Positions 26,697 to 36,172 of a DNA stretch of 64,000 bases are shown here, piece by piece. How positions within the stretch are numbered: the stretch's first letter is position 1; each line of letters opens with the position of its first letter. Source of the stretch: Sphingobium abikonense NBRC 16140 (GTDB lineage: Bacteria; Pseudomonadota; Alphaproteobacteria; Sphingomonadales; Sphingomonadaceae); NCBI RefSeq assembly GCF_001598335.1, contig NZ_BCYT01000017.1, positions 1-64,000 of the forward strand, written 5' to 3'. The position numbers and the translations under genes are program-made. The notes beneath the pieces were generated by a model that worked only from the letters and a program-made list of their open reading frames with translations, made no database searches and was not told the origin of the DNA.

Positions 26697-26773
26697 TGGC
26701 GCACCCAAGAGGATTCGAACCTCTGGCCTTTGCCTTCGGAGGGCAACGCTCTATCCAGCTGAGCTATGGGTGC
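26697..26773 (-). tRNA. tRNA-Arg (anticodon CCG)
   Basis: Complete cloverleaf on the minus strand: acceptor GCACCCA/TGGGTGC, D arm GCTC...GAGC with AGCTGGATA loop, anticodon arm TTGCC-CTCCGAA-GGCAA (anticodon CCG, reading CGG), 5-nt variable loop, and T arm AGAGG-TTCGAAT-CCTCT. The discriminator G and the 3' CCA are encoded in the DNA. No tRNA partner or attachment-site duplication is seen beside it. Confidence 0.95.
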
Positions 26774-26846
26774 GCAACGCAGGTCAGGAGGGGCGCTTAG
26801 CAAAGGCTGGCGCGCTGTGCCAGTGTCAAATCACCGTGCCGTCAGC

Positions 26847-27233
26847 TTATTTTGCAGGCTTTTCCATCGGCTGGAATTTCCCCAGCCCGCAGCTTGGACC
26901 CGGTTGCAGGCCCGGGCCGACATTCCAGAGCACGGTGATGATATCGACCGAGCAGAGCTGCGATATGCTGGTGCTGTAGGAAAAGCGTTTTTCGAAGCCG
27001 AGGCTGGGGCAGCTGTTGGGTAGCGTGTTGCGGTAGATTTTGCGGTTGTTCACCTGAAAGTCGATCGTGTGGTCGTCGCGCACCGTTGATGAGCGGATCG
27101 ACCGGATATTGATGCAATCGACCGGCTCGCCCTTGGCGACATAGGGGTCCGGATTATCCTTGGCGATCGCTGGCTGGGCGAGCGCGACAATGGCAAAAGC
27201 CGACAATAGTTGGATCGGGGTGCGGACGGCCAT
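26847..27233 (-). CDS. Secreted DUF6491-type protein
   Basis: 128 aa. A signal peptide (MAVRTPIQLLSAFAIVALAQPAIA) precedes a small domain with CINIRSIRSSTVRDDHTIDF, VNNRKIYRNTLPNSCPSLGF and QLCSVDIITVL. The pattern of Cys and of RSI..S.V.D..TIDF matches the DUF6491 family of small exported proteobacterial proteins of unknown role. The start at 27233 has GAGGAGAGAGA just upstream; longer in-frame starts would bury the signal peptide. It lies between the tRNA gene and nth on the same strand and has its own ribosome site. Confidence 0.75.
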   Translation of the reverse strand: MAVRTPIQLLSAFAIVALAQPAIAKDNPDPYVAKGEPVDCINIRSIRSSTVRDDHTIDFQVNNRKIYRNTLPNSCPSLGFEKRFSYSTSISQLCSVDIITVLWNVGPGLQPGPSCGLGKFQPMEKPAK

Positions 27234-27285
27234 TCTCTCTCTCCTCATCTCACACCGAATCAACGGCGTGGAGCAGGGGCTTCCG

Positions 27286-27993
27286 TCATGTCTTGGCAGG
27301 AGACTCCTGAACGGCACGAGAACGGGCGGGCTTGCTGCCGGTTCCCGTGGGGGTGCCAGGCGGGGGCGTCTTGGGCTTGTACCGGCACAGGTCCGACACG
27401 ATACAGCGCCAGCATTCCGGCCGCCGCGCCTTGCACACATAGCGACCATGCAGGATCAGCCAGTGATGCGCGTCGCGGCGGAAGGGGGCGGGAACGCGCT
27501 TGTCGAGCTTCTGCTCGACGGCCAGCACAGTTTTCCCCGGAGCAAGGCCGGTGCGGTTACCGACGCGGAAAATATGCGTGTCGACGGCAAAGGCTTCCTG
27601 GCCAAAGGCCGTGTTCACGACGACATTGGCGGTTTTCCGCCCGACACCGGGCAGGGTCGTCAGCGTATCGCGATCCTGCGGCACCTGGCCGTCGAAATCG
27701 CGGACCAATATGTCCGACAGTGCGATGACGTTCTTTGCCTTCGCGTTGAACAGACCGATCGTCTTGATATGCTGCTTAAGGCCGTCTTCGCCGAGGTCGA
27801 CCATTTGCTGGGGCGTATGGACATCCCGGAATAGCGCGCGGGTCGCCTTGTTGACGCCAACGTCCGTGGCCTGCGCGGACAGCACCACCGCGACCAGCAG
27901 CTGAAAATCATTGCCATATTCCAGCTCGGTCTGCGGCGCGGGATTGGCTTCGGCAAGGCGGCTGAAAAAGTCGAAGATCTGCGCCTTGTTCAT
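27286..27993 (-). CDS. nth: Endonuclease III (DNA glycosylase/AP lyase)
   Basis: 235 aa. It excises oxidised pyrimidines and cleaves AP sites in base excision repair. It has the helix-hairpin-helix LPGVGRKTANVV near residue 114 (catalytic Lys), VDTHIFRV near 138 (catalytic Asp) and the 4Fe-4S pattern C-x6-C-x2-C-x5-C near 187-203. The C-terminus extends about 30 residues past the cluster in a Pro/Thr/Lys-rich tail (KPKTPPPGTPTG), longer than in E. coli Nth. The start codon directly abuts the dapB stop with no spacing, so the two are probably cotranscribed. Confidence 0.96.
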   Translation of the reverse strand: MNKAQIFDFFSRLAEANPAPQTELEYGNDFQLLVAVVLSAQATDVGVNKATRALFRDVHTPQQMVDLGEDGLKQHIKTIGLFNAKAKNVIALSDILVRDFDGQVPQDRDTLTTLPGVGRKTANVVVNTAFGQEAFAVDTHIFRVGNRTGLAPGKTVLAVEQKLDKRVPAPFRRDAHHWLILHGRYVCKARRPECWRCIVSDLCRYKPKTPPPGTPTGTGSKPARSRAVQESPAKT

Positions 27994-28758
27994 TCAGAGG
28001 CCCAGCACGGCCTTCATGTCGTAGCGTCCGGTAGGCTGGCCGGCGAGCCAGAGCGCGCCCTTCACCGCCCCACGCGCAAAGATGGCGCGATTTTCCGCAC
28101 GATGGCCAATTTCGATCCGCTCCCCTTCGGTTGCGAAGATGACCTGATGGTCGCCGGCCACCGACCCGCCACGCAGCGCGGCAAAGCCGATAGCCCCCGC
28201 CTGGCGCGCGCCCGTGATCCCGTCGCGTCCGCGTTCGCTATGATCCGCCAGGTCAATGCCGCGACCGCGCGCGGCGGCTTCGCCCAGAAGCAGCGCGGTG
28301 CCCGACGGGGCATCGACCTTGTGGCGATGGTGCATCTCGACAATTTCAATGTCCCAGTCGTCACCCAGGCCCGCCGCCGCCTGTTCCACCAACGCTGCAA
28401 GCAGGTTGACGCCAAGCGATGTATTGCCGGTCTGGAGCACGGGGATGATCGCCGCTGCCTCGTCGATCAGGGCGTGGTGGACCGCCTCCAGCCCGGTCGT
28501 GCCGATCAGGATGGGCTTGCGCGCCGCGATGCAGGCGTCGAGATGGGCGGAGAGGGCGCCGGGCGCTGAAAAGTCGATGAGAATGTCTGATCGTTCGGCC
28601 AAGGCGAACGGATCATCCGTCATGGCGATGCCCGGCGCGATATCGCCTTCCGCCACGCGGTCCGCTCCCCCGGCCAGGGATAGCCCCGCGTCCACGGCGG
28701 CGGCGGCGATCGCGCGACCCATCCGGCCGCCTGCTCCGAAAATTCCGATGCTTGTCAT
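27994..28758 (-). CDS. dapB: 4-hydroxy-tetrahydrodipicolinate reductase
   Basis: 254 aa, cytosolic. It is an NAD(P)H-dependent step of diaminopimelate/lysine synthesis. The nucleotide-binding motif is GIFGAGGRMGRA (4-15); the family signature EMHHRHKVDAPSGTALLLGE is near residues 140-159. The start MTSIGIFGAG at 28758 is the normal N-terminus; an upstream in-frame ATG adds 21 unrelated residues. It sits immediately upstream of nth. Confidence 0.96.
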   Translation of the reverse strand: MTSIGIFGAGGRMGRAIAAAAVDAGLSLAGGADRVAEGDIAPGIAMTDDPFALAERSDILIDFSAPGALSAHLDACIAARKPILIGTTGLEAVHHALIDEAAAIIPVLQTGNTSLGVNLLAALVEQAAAGLGDDWDIEIVEMHHRHKVDAPSGTALLLGEAAARGRGIDLADHSERGRDGITGARQAGAIGFAALRGGSVAGDHQVIFATEGERIEIGHRAENRAIFARGAVKGALWLAGQPTGRYDMKAVLGL

Positions 28759-28833
28759 GCCGCTTGCCTTAGTCGGCGAAGCGGCATGGAGTCGAGAGGA
28801 TGGTTGGGCATGACGCAGCACGGTCGTGCGCCC

Positions 28834-29361
28834 TCATCGCTCGTTCAGGCGCGGCATCAATTCGACGAAATTGCAGGGGCGAAAACGGCTATCGAGCTGG
28901 CTGGCGAGAATACCGTCCCACGCGTCCTTCACCGCTCCGGTCGAGCCGGGCAGGGCGAAGATATAGGTGCCGCGCGCAACACAGGCGGTGGCGCGCGACT
29001 GGATGGTGGAGGTGCCGATCGTCTGGAAGCTCAGCCAGCGGAACAGCTCGCCAAAACCGGGTATTTCCTTGTCCTGCACCTGCTGCACGGCCTCGGGCGT
29101 CACGTCGCGGCCGGTCACGCCCGTGCCGCCGGTAGTGAGGATCACGTCGACCTGAGAATCGTCGATCCAGGCGTGCAGCCGGGCCACGATGGCTTCCTTG
29201 TCATCGCGTTCGATGTGGCGGGCAGCGAGAATATGTCCCGCCTTTTTCAGTCGCTCTACCAGCGTATCGCCCGAACGATCCTCCGCCGGCCCGCGCGTGT
29301 CGGAGACGGTCAGGACGGCAATGCGGACAGGCAGGAACGGCCGGCTTTCGTCGATCGGCAT
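28834..29361 (-). CDS. moaB: Molybdenum cofactor biosynthesis protein MoaB
   Basis: 175 aa. It is a MoaB/MogA-family protein that binds molybdopterin and helps adenylation during Moco synthesis. Motifs are [20 protein letters not shown] near residues 15-34, [17 protein letters not shown] near 78-94 and [14 protein letters not shown] near 138. The start ATG at 29361 shares one base with the stop of the lytic transglycosylase gene (TGATG). No other Moco genes are in the window. Confidence 0.92.
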   Translation of the reverse strand: MPIDESRPFLPVRIAVLTVSDTRGPAEDRSGDTLVERLKKAGHILAARHIERDDKEAIVARLHAWIDDSQVDVILTTGGTGVTGRDVTPEAVQQVQDKEIPGFGELFRWLSFQTIGTSTIQSRATACVARGTYIFALPGSTGAVKDAWDGILASQLDSRFRPCNFVELMPRLNER

Positions 29362-31148
29362 CAGTCCGCGCCGCCGCCGATGCTGCCCTGTCCATCGGCC
29401 TTGCTGAGACGCACCAGCTTCATGCCCTTGGCGGTGGGGAAGGTCGGCCACAGGCCCTGCGCCATGCCGGTCAGGCATTCGGCCGCGCCCTTGGCCTGGA
29501 TCTGGTACATCCAGTAATTGCGCATCACGATGTTCACATAAGCGCGGGTTTCATAATAGGGGAGCGATTCCATGAACAGCAGCGGATCGCCCTTGTCATG
29601 GACCTGGCTGTTCCAGCGCTCGACTGGTTGCGGCCCCGCATTATAGGCCGCCATCACCTTGGGCAGCAGCCCGCCGGTCGCGCTCATGTCGCGCAGGCTT
29701 TCCAGATAGCGCTGGCCAAATTCCATGTTGGTGGACGGGATGAACAGTTGATCGGCCGACGCCAGCCCCATGTCGCTGCCGGTGCCGGGACGAACCTGCA
29801 TCAGGCCGCGCGCTCCGGCGCTGCTGACGACATTGGTGCGGAAACCCGATTCCTGAAGCGTATGCGCGTAAATGAGCGAGGGATCGACGCGCCAGCCGCC
29901 ATCGGGCCGCCAGTCGGGTGCGGGGAAGCGGGCAAAGCTGTCGGGCTGCGTGCCGGCCGGGCCGTTATGGGCCAGCCATAGCTGCGTCGCGGGCAGGTTG
30001 AGCGTGCTGGCGAGGCGCAGCAAGGCGTCATATTGCGCTGCGCCGCCCAGCTTCGCCTGATAGCGCAGCAATTCGTCAGCTTCATCCTGCTGACCGATCG
30101 CCGCGAGGGCGATAGCGGCGCGGGCGTTGGGGCTGTCTTTCAGCTTCTGCCATTCGCTGCTGCCGAAACGCGCGGCAAGCGGCGCGCCACCCAGGGGCAT
30201 GCCGAGCGATTCGCGCGCAAGAAGGCCGTAAAAGGTTTCATCGGAGCGCGCGGCCAGCTTCAGGTAATTTTCGACCTTGTCCGCTTCGCCGCAAACCATG
30301 TAGGCGCGCGACGCCCAATATGCGCCGGCGGCGCGCATGTCGCTATTGCCGGCCAGCGCGGCGACATTGGCGAAGGCGGGTGCTGCGGCGCGGCAGTCAT
30401 TCTGACGCCAGGCGGCAAGGCCGGTCGTCCAGTGCGCCTGGACGGTCCAGTCGCCGCCGGTCCGCGTTTCGAGTGCGCGGGCGGCCATGCGGCGGGCGTT
30501 GCTGTCGTCATTTTCGATATAATAGGCCCAGGCGACGCGCTGCCGCACTTCGGTCAGTCCCTCCGGGGACAGGCCCGCCTCGCCGGTCGCCAGCAGGCCT
30601 TCGGCGCCAATCGGATCGTCGGCATTGATGAACCCCTGAATTTTGCCGGTCAGCGCCTGCGCCAGCATGTCGGTCTTGACCGCCGCAACATATTGGCGGC
30701 GGGGGGCAGAGCCGAGCCAGACCATCTTCTGAATCTGGGGGAGCGCAGGCAGGATGGTCGCGCCCCGCTTTTGCGCCAGCCGAGACAATTGATCGGCCTT
30801 GGGCAGCCAAGCCGCCTTGTTGATGAGGTCCAGCAGGTCGAACAGCTCGACGCGCGGGGAATTGCGGGCGAGATAGAGTTCGGACAAGGCGACCGGGCGC
30901 ACAGCATCCTGCGGGTCGAGCGCGAGAATCATCGCTTTCGCTTCGGCCCAGCGTTCGGCGTGCAGCGCACTGAAGATCGCGCTGTAGCGAGCCTTGTCAC
31001 CATCGCGCAGGTCGAAGGGCGACGCCGCCGCGCCAATGGCCCGCATGTCTGGCAGTACCTCCGCCGTTTCGGCGCGCGCAGGCGTGGACATGATCCCCGC
31101 AGCGGCGAGCATGGCAAGGCAGGACAGGCGGGTCGCGGCTCGAATCAC
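29361..31148 (-). CDS. Soluble lytic murein transglycosylase (Slt70 type)
   Basis: 595 aa, periplasmic. It cleaves peptidoglycan between MurNAc and GlcNAc with 1,6-anhydro product. A signal peptide ([26 protein letters not shown]) begins at GTG 31148, which overlaps the stop of the upstream gene (GTGA). An alpha-superhelical ring of TPR-like repeats covers about 40-420. The SLT catalytic domain is C-terminal (about 430-570), with [20 protein letters not shown] holding the catalytic Glu, GQRYL and [10 protein letters not shown]. It is translationally linked both to the UDG-like gene upstream and to moaB downstream. Confidence 0.93.
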   Translation of the reverse strand: MIRAATRLSCLAMLAAAGIMSTPARAETAEVLPDMRAIGAAASPFDLRDGDKARYSAIFSALHAERWAEAKAMILALDPQDAVRPVALSELYLARNSPRVELFDLLDLINKAAWLPKADQLSRLAQKRGATILPALPQIQKMVWLGSAPRRQYVAAVKTDMLAQALTGKIQGFINADDPIGAEGLLATGEAGLSPEGLTEVRQRVAWAYYIENDDSNARRMAARALETRTGGDWTVQAHWTTGLAAWRQNDCRAAAPAFANVAALAGNSDMRAAGAYWASRAYMVCGEADKVENYLKLAARSDETFYGLLARESLGMPLGGAPLAARFGSSEWQKLKDSPNARAAIALAAIGQQDEADELLRYQAKLGGAAQYDALLRLASTLNLPATQLWLAHNGPAGTQPDSFARFPAPDWRPDGGWRVDPSLIYAHTLQESGFRTNVVSSAGARGLMQVRPGTGSDMGLASADQLFIPSTNMEFGQRYLESLRDMSATGGLLPKVMAAYNAGPQPVERWNSQVHDKGDPLLFMESLPYYETRAYVNIVMRNYWMYQIQAKGAAECLTGMAQGLWPTFPTAKGMKLVRLSKADGQGSIGGGAD

Positions 31149-31885
31149 GGACGATTTTCCTCGATCAGGCTTTGCAGGGCGCGCCAGCATTCCGCCTTGG
31201 CCGCAGGCTGGCTGAGCAGCAGGCGCGGGTGGAATGTGGCGACGGCAGGCACGATGCCGCCATCATGATTAAAGTTGCGTAAACTATCCGGCCCAGCCTC
31301 ACCGCTGGCCGGCATCAGCGCACGGACCGTCCGATCCCCAAGCAGCAGCAAGAGGCGGGGCCTGGCGAGATGAACGTGGGTGCGCATGCGCTGCGCAGCG
31401 GCCGCGAGATCGGCCGCCTCCACCATGCCGCCGGGCGGACGACGGAAGAAGAGGGACGCGACATAGATATGGCTTCGATCCAGCCCGATGGCGCGCAACA
31501 TCGCGTCGCATAATGTCCCGGCGCGATCGGCCAGCAGAGTACCGGCCTCCAGATCGGCGGGATCGGGCATGTCGGTGACAATCATCAGTGGCGCGTCGAT
31601 CGGGCCGGCCGGGGAAATCACGCGGCCCGGCCAACGCTGTTCGGGATGCGCTGATTCGTCCCGGAGCCAGTGGTGGAACGAATCCAGGTCTTCGGGCTTT
31701 TTGCTCGTAACGATGGACGCTGGAGCAGGTGTCCCATGCCCGGAAACCGGCGCAATCGCGGGACGCAGCCAATTGACCGGCTCTTCCGCTACGGCGCTGT
31801 CCACGCCGGCCGATTGCCACCAGGTCAGATAGGCCTGGGCGGCAATGTCGCCATGATCCTGTAATATTCCCCGCATCGCATTCAT
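31145..31885 (-). CDS. Uracil-DNA glycosylase-like protein with degenerate active site
   Basis: 246 aa. The C-terminal 150 residues align with the family 4-type UDG fold: PLMIVTDMPDPADLEAGTLL corresponds to the GEAPGxxED region, then RAGTLCDAMLRAIGLDRSHIYVASLFFRRPPGG, LLLLLGDRTVRAL and FHPRLLLSQPAAKAECW. The GEAPG water-activating motif is replaced by TDMPDP, and only two Cys remain, so the four-Cys iron-sulfur site of family 4 is absent. It may be non-catalytic or have a different base specificity. The N-terminal 80 residues are unassigned. It overlaps the transglycosylase gene by GTGA. Confidence 0.75.
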   Translation of the reverse strand: MNAMRGILQDHGDIAAQAYLTWWQSAGVDSAVAEEPVNWLRPAIAPVSGHGTPAPASIVTSKKPEDLDSFHHWLRDESAHPEQRWPGRVISPAGPIDAPLMIVTDMPDPADLEAGTLLADRAGTLCDAMLRAIGLDRSHIYVASLFFRRPPGGMVEAADLAAAAQRMRTHVHLARPRLLLLLGDRTVRALMPASGEAGPDSLRNFNHDGGIVPAVATFHPRLLLSQPAAKAECWRALQSLIEENRP

Positions 31886-32006
31886 CTAGGGCCAGAGGTT
31901 GACGAGGGGGTCAAGCTGCTTCATCGCCATGGATGACAAACTGGTGGACTAACGCGGTGATCGGACAGCCGGGGTGCAGCCCGCCGGTCGCGCCATGGAG
32001 GGATGA

Positions 32007-33659
32007 ATGAGCGAACGGGAATCGATGCCCTATGACATCGTGATCGTGGGTGGTGGGCCTGCCGGGCTGTCCGCCGCGATCCGGTTGAAGCAGCTGGCCA
32101 ATGAGGTTGGCCAGGACCTGGCGGTCTGCGTGCTGGAGAAAGGGTCCGAAATCGGCGCGCATATCCTGTCCGGTGCGGTGATCGATCCCAAGGCGCTTGA
32201 CGAACTTCTGCCGGACTGGCGCGATCAGGGGTGCAGTCTGGCCGACACGCCTGTGACCGACAATCGGCACTGGTTCCTGACCAAGGGCGGCAAAATCACC
32301 ATGCCGCACCTCATGACGCCGGGCTGGATGCACAACAAGGGCACCTATACCGGTTCGCTCGGCAATCTGTGCCGCTGGCTCGCGGAACAGGCCGAGGGGC
32401 TGGGCGTCGAAATCTTCCCTGGCTTCGCGGCCGCCGAAATCCTCTATCATGAAGATGGCAGCGTGAAGGGCGTGGCGACAGGCGACATGGGGATCGACCG
32501 GGAAGGCAATCGCAAGCCCGATTATCAGCCCGGCCTTGAGCTTCACGCCAAATATACCTTCTTTGCCGAAGGCGCGCGCGGTCATCTGACCAAGATCGTG
32601 AAGCGCCAGTTCGCGCTGGATGCGGAATGCGAGCCGCAGGTTTACGGCCTTGGCATGAAAGAATTGTGGGACATTGATCCAGACAAGCATCAGCCGGGCC
32701 TGGTCATCCACAGCCAGGGTTGGCCCCTGACCGATGCCTATGGCGGCGGGTTTCTGTATCATCAGGCAAATGGGCAGGTGGCTTTGGGCTTCGTCGTCGG
32801 GCTGGGCTATCGCAATCCGCATCTCTATCCGTTCGAGGAATTCCAGCGCTGGAAGCAGCATCCGGAAATCCGCCAGTTCCTGGAGGGTGGCCGCCGCGTC
32901 TCCTATGGCGCGCGCGTCATCAATGAAGGCGGCTGGCAGTCCATTCCGACGCTCGCCTTTCCGGGCGGCGCGCTGATCGGCTGCTCCGCCGGTTTCGTGA
33001 ACGTGCCCCGGATCAAGGGCACGCATACCGCGATGAAATCGGGCATGCTGGCGGCCGAAACCGCATTCGAGGCGATCCGGCAGGATCGCGCCAGCGATGT
33101 TCTGGCCGCTTATGACGATCGGGTGCGCTCCAGCTGGATCGCCACCGAATTGCAACTGGTCAAGAATGCCGAACCGTTGCTGGCCAAGTTCGGCAATACG
33201 ATCGGCACCCTACTAGCGGGCATCGACATGTGGATGCGCACGCTCAAGATTGGCCTGCCCTTCACGATGAAGCACAAGCCGGATCATACGAAAATCTGGC
33301 GCAAGGAGCAGTGCGCGACCATCGCCTATCCCAAACCCGATGGCGTCATCAGCTTTGACCGGCTGTCATCGGTGTTCCTGAGCAACACCAATCATGAGGA
33401 GGATCAGCCGGTTCACCTCCAGCTCAAGGACCCCGCGATCCCCATCAGCTATAATCTGCCCCTCTATGACGAGCCGGCGCAGCGTTATTGCCCAGCGGGC
33501 GTCTATGAAGTGGTGGGTGAGGAAGAGGGCGACCCCCGGTTCCAGATCAACGCGCAGAATTGCGTTCACTGCAAGACTTGCGATATCAAGGACCCGACAC
33601 AGAATATCAACTGGGTCGTACCGGAAGGCGGCGGAGGACCGAACTATCCCAATATGTAA
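32007..33659 (+). CDS. Electron transfer flavoprotein-ubiquinone oxidoreductase
   Basis: 550 aa, peripheral on the cytoplasmic membrane. It passes electrons from ETF (fatty- and amino-acid dehydrogenases) to ubiquinone. The FAD motif is IVIVGGGPAGLSAAIRL near residues 10-26; GAHILSGAVIDPKAL near 50, the ubiquinone-region GYRNPHLYPFEEFQRWK near 270, and the C-terminal 4Fe-4S ligands in CPAGVYEV and NCVHCKTCDIKDPTQN complete the family layout. It ends GGGGPNYPNM as family members do. It is divergent from the UDG-like gene and first in a run of closely packed rightward genes. Confidence 0.96.
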   Translation: MSERESMPYDIVIVGGGPAGLSAAIRLKQLANEVGQDLAVCVLEKGSEIGAHILSGAVIDPKALDELLPDWRDQGCSLADTPVTDNRHWFLTKGGKITMPHLMTPGWMHNKGTYTGSLGNLCRWLAEQAEGLGVEIFPGFAAAEILYHEDGSVKGVATGDMGIDREGNRKPDYQPGLELHAKYTFFAEGARGHLTKIVKRQFALDAECEPQVYGLGMKELWDIDPDKHQPGLVIHSQGWPLTDAYGGGFLYHQANGQVALGFVVGLGYRNPHLYPFEEFQRWKQHPEIRQFLEGGRRVSYGARVINEGGWQSIPTLAFPGGALIGCSAGFVNVPRIKGTHTAMKSGMLAAETAFEAIRQDRASDVLAAYDDRVRSSWIATELQLVKNAEPLLAKFGNTIGTLLAGIDMWMRTLKIGLPFTMKHKPDHTKIWRKEQCATIAYPKPDGVISFDRLSSVFLSNTNHEEDQPVHLQLKDPAIPISYNLPLYDEPAQRYCPAGVYEVVGEEEGDPRFQINAQNCVHCKTCDIKDPTQNINWVVPEGGGGPNYPNM

Positions 33660-33687
33660 GCGTCTCATCCCCCTGTCGCTGCTGGCC

Positions 33688-35304
33688 ATGCCGGTGCCTG
33701 CCGGTGCGGCCGTTGATCCCGACAGTGCACTCCATGCCTATGCGCAGGCGCGGCTGGCCGATGGGGATGGAGCGTTGCAGGCGGCGGTGGCCAATTATCG
33801 GGCGGCGATGACGCTGGATCCTGATAGCATTGCCATCGCCCGCCGGTCCTTTGCGCAGGCGCTGGAAAGCGGGGATCACGCGTTGGCGGTGCGCGCGGCG
33901 ACCATGTTGGATGCCGAAGGGATATTGCCGCGCGACGGGACCTTGCTGTGGATCGGGGAAGCGCTGGAGAAACGGGACTGGGCCGCGGCCGCGAGCGCCA
34001 CCGACCGGCTGGAGCAGGAGGGGAATTTCGCCTTCCTGGCGCCCATGATCCGCAGTTGGATCGCCCAGGGCGAAGGTCGGACAGCGCCGGCCGTCATTTC
34101 CGATGCGGATCCGTTCGCCAATCTCGCCCGCCGCTATGTCGACGAGCATGTTGCGCTGCAAGCGATTGCGCGCGGTGATTTGGAAACAGCGATGCCGGCG
34201 GCCCGGCGCGCCTTGGCCTTGCGGGGTGGGAGCGACGGCGCGGCGCTGCGGCTCACTTTCGCCGGTCAGCTGGCCGCGCGCGGTTTTCGCGACGAAGCGC
34301 TGACGATGCTGCCGGACGGATCGGCCGATTTCGGAGCCGCGCGCTCCGATCTGAAGCGTGGGAAATATCCGAAGGGCAAGCGGGCGATGCTGTCCCCTGC
34401 GCAGGGCTATGCGCGGCTGGTGTCGCGCCTGGCGGCGGACATTGCGACGGATGAGGCGGGCGTGGCTTTGGGCATGCGGCTGGCCCGCATCGCGACCTTT
34501 GCCGATCCTGCCAGCGCGGAGGGGCACATCATCGCCGCCCGCTTGCTCACCGCCGCAGGCTATCCGGCCTTTGGCGTGGCGGAGGCCCGCAAGGCGGCCG
34601 AGGACAAATGGTATGGGCCGCTGGGCGAGGCGGAACTGATCGTCAGCCTGGCGGAAGCGGGCGATCGCGCGGGCGCGATCAGCTTGGCGCGCAGCCGAGC
34701 AGAACAGGCCGGCGCGGATGCGGCGCGGCATGTGCAGCTTGGCCGATTGCTGGCGGACGAAAAGGATTTTGCTGGAGCGGCCGCCGCCTTCCGTGCCGCG
34801 CAAGCGGGCTATACCGATGAAACCATGCCATGGTCGTTGCTGCTGTTCGAAGGCAGCGCGCTGGAACAGGGCGAGCAGTGGGACGCCGCGCTCGCGGTGC
34901 TGGAGCGGGCAGCAAAGCTTGCCCCCAACGAACCGGTCATCCTCAACTATCTGGGCTATGCGCAGATTGAGCGGCGGCGGAATGTGGATCAGGCGCTGGC
35001 GTTGCTCCAACGGGCCAGCGCGTTGAAGCCGCAGGACCCCTCCATCACCGATTCGCTGGGCTGGGCGCAATATGTGACCGGGAATGTGAAAGCGGCCGTC
35101 CCGGTGCTAGAGCGCGCTGCGGCCGGAGCGCCGGACGATCCCACGGTCAATGAACATCTGGGCGACGCCTTGTGGAGCGCCGGCCGGCGCTATGAAGCGC
35201 GCTATGCCTGGAATGCGGCGGCTATCTTTGCCGAAGGCGACGTGGCCGAACGCTTGGCCGCCAAGAGCCGTGAGGGACTGAAGCCTGAATATGCCGCACC
35301 CTGA
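33688..35304 (+). CDS. TPR-repeat protein with probable signal peptide; start unresolved
   Basis: About 538 aa from the first in-frame ATG at 33688. The residues just before that ATG (CKRLIPLSLLA) complete a normal Sec signal ending PAGAA, but they have no ATG, GTG or TTG in frame; only ATA at 33652, overlapping the ETF-QO stop, would give a full signal. The mature protein is Ala-rich helical repeats throughout. Clear TPR units lie in the C-terminal third (DAALAVLERAAKLAPNEPVI, QALALLQRASALKPQDPS, AVPVLERAAAGAPDDPT). It is likely a periplasmic scaffold protein. It overlaps ispE by 14 bp. Confidence 0.8.
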   Translation: MPVPAGAAVDPDSALHAYAQARLADGDGALQAAVANYRAAMTLDPDSIAIARRSFAQALESGDHALAVRAATMLDAEGILPRDGTLLWIGEALEKRDWAAAASATDRLEQEGNFAFLAPMIRSWIAQGEGRTAPAVISDADPFANLARRYVDEHVALQAIARGDLETAMPAARRALALRGGSDGAALRLTFAGQLAARGFRDEALTMLPDGSADFGAARSDLKRGKYPKGKRAMLSPAQGYARLVSRLAADIATDEAGVALGMRLARIATFADPASAEGHIIAARLLTAAGYPAFGVAEARKAAEDKWYGPLGEAELIVSLAEAGDRAGAISLARSRAEQAGADAARHVQLGRLLADEKDFAGAAAAFRAAQAGYTDETMPWSLLLFEGSALEQGEQWDAALAVLERAAKLAPNEPVILNYLGYAQIERRRNVDQALALLQRASALKPQDPSITDSLGWAQYVTGNVKAAVPVLERAAAGAPDDPTVNEHLGDALWSAGRRYEARYAWNAAAIFAEGDVAERLAAKSREGLKPEYAAP

Positions 35305-36172
35305 TCTGGAGGCGCCGACCGATCTGCTGGTCGAAACCGCCTATGCCAAGGTCAACCTCGCCCTGCATGTGCGGGCGCGGCGGGGCGATGGCTATCATGC
35401 GCTCGAAAGCCTGTTCGTCTTTGCCGAACATGGCGATCGGCTGGAGGGGCAGGCGGATGCCGACGGCGCGATCGACCTGGTGATTGACGGGCCGTTCGCC
35501 GACGGGCTGGATGCCGGATCGGGCAATCTGGTCATGCGCGCCGCCAAGGCCTTGCAGGATTATCTGGGCACGGAACGGGGCGCGCGATTGCGGCTGACCA
35601 AGAGGCTTCCGGTCGCGTCGGGCATTGGCGGCGGATCGGCCGATGCTGCCGCGACGCTGCGTCTGCTGGCGCGGCTGTGGGACGCGCGGATAGATGCGGG
35701 TGAATTGGCGGGGCTGGCTCTGGATCTGGGATCGGATGTTCCCGCCTGCGTTGCCAGCGTGACCCAGATGGTGAGCGGGCGCGGCGAGCATCTGGCGCGG
35801 CATGGCGTTGCGGGATTGGAAGGTTTGCCGATGCTGCTGGTCAACCCCGGCGTAGCGGTGTCCACCGCCGCCGTTTTTTCCGGATGGGACGGGCAGGATC
35901 GTGGCCCGTTATTCGCCGACAGCCTCGACCAGCTGATTGGGGCGGGGCGCAATGATCTGGAAAGGCCGGCGATTGCGCTGGCGCCCGCCATTGCCGATAT
36001 ATTGGCGGCGCTCGAGGGGCGGGCCGGGCTGACAGTCGCGCGGATGTCGGGATCGGGGGCGACCTGCTTTGCCCTATTCGATGATGACGCGGCCATGGGC
36101 CGGGCGGCCGATGCGATCCGCGCCGAGCAACCCGACTGGTGGACAATGGAAACACGGATAAGGAGCGCATGA
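35291..36172 (+). CDS. ispE: 4-diphosphocytidyl-2-C-methyl-D-erythritol kinase
   Basis: 293 aa, cytosolic. It is a GHMP kinase that phosphorylates CDP-ME in the MEP isoprenoid pathway. Motifs are AYAKVNLALHVRARRGDGYH near residues 18-37, the ATP loop PVASGIGGGSADAAA near 99-113 and MSGSGATCFALF near 252. The start MPHPDLEAP overlaps the TPR gene, and its stop overlaps the next gene by ATGA, so it sits inside one coupled transcript. Confidence 0.96.
   Translation: MPHPDLEAPTDLLVETAYAKVNLALHVRARRGDGYHALESLFVFAEHGDRLEGQADADGAIDLVIDGPFADGLDAGSGNLVMRAAKALQDYLGTERGARLRLTKRLPVASGIGGGSADAAATLRLLARLWDARIDAGELAGLALDLGSDVPACVASVTQMVSGRGEHLARHGVAGLEGLPMLLVNPGVAVSTAAVFSGWDGQDRGPLFADSLDQLIGAGRNDLERPAIALAPAIADILAALEGRAGLTVARMSGSGATCFALFDDDAAMGRAADAIRAEQPDWWTMETRIRSA

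Noticed and set aside
26697-26773. tRNA-Arg as an integration site for a mobile island
   Set aside because: No integrase, no direct repeat of the tRNA 3' end, and the flanking genes are ordinary chromosomal ones.
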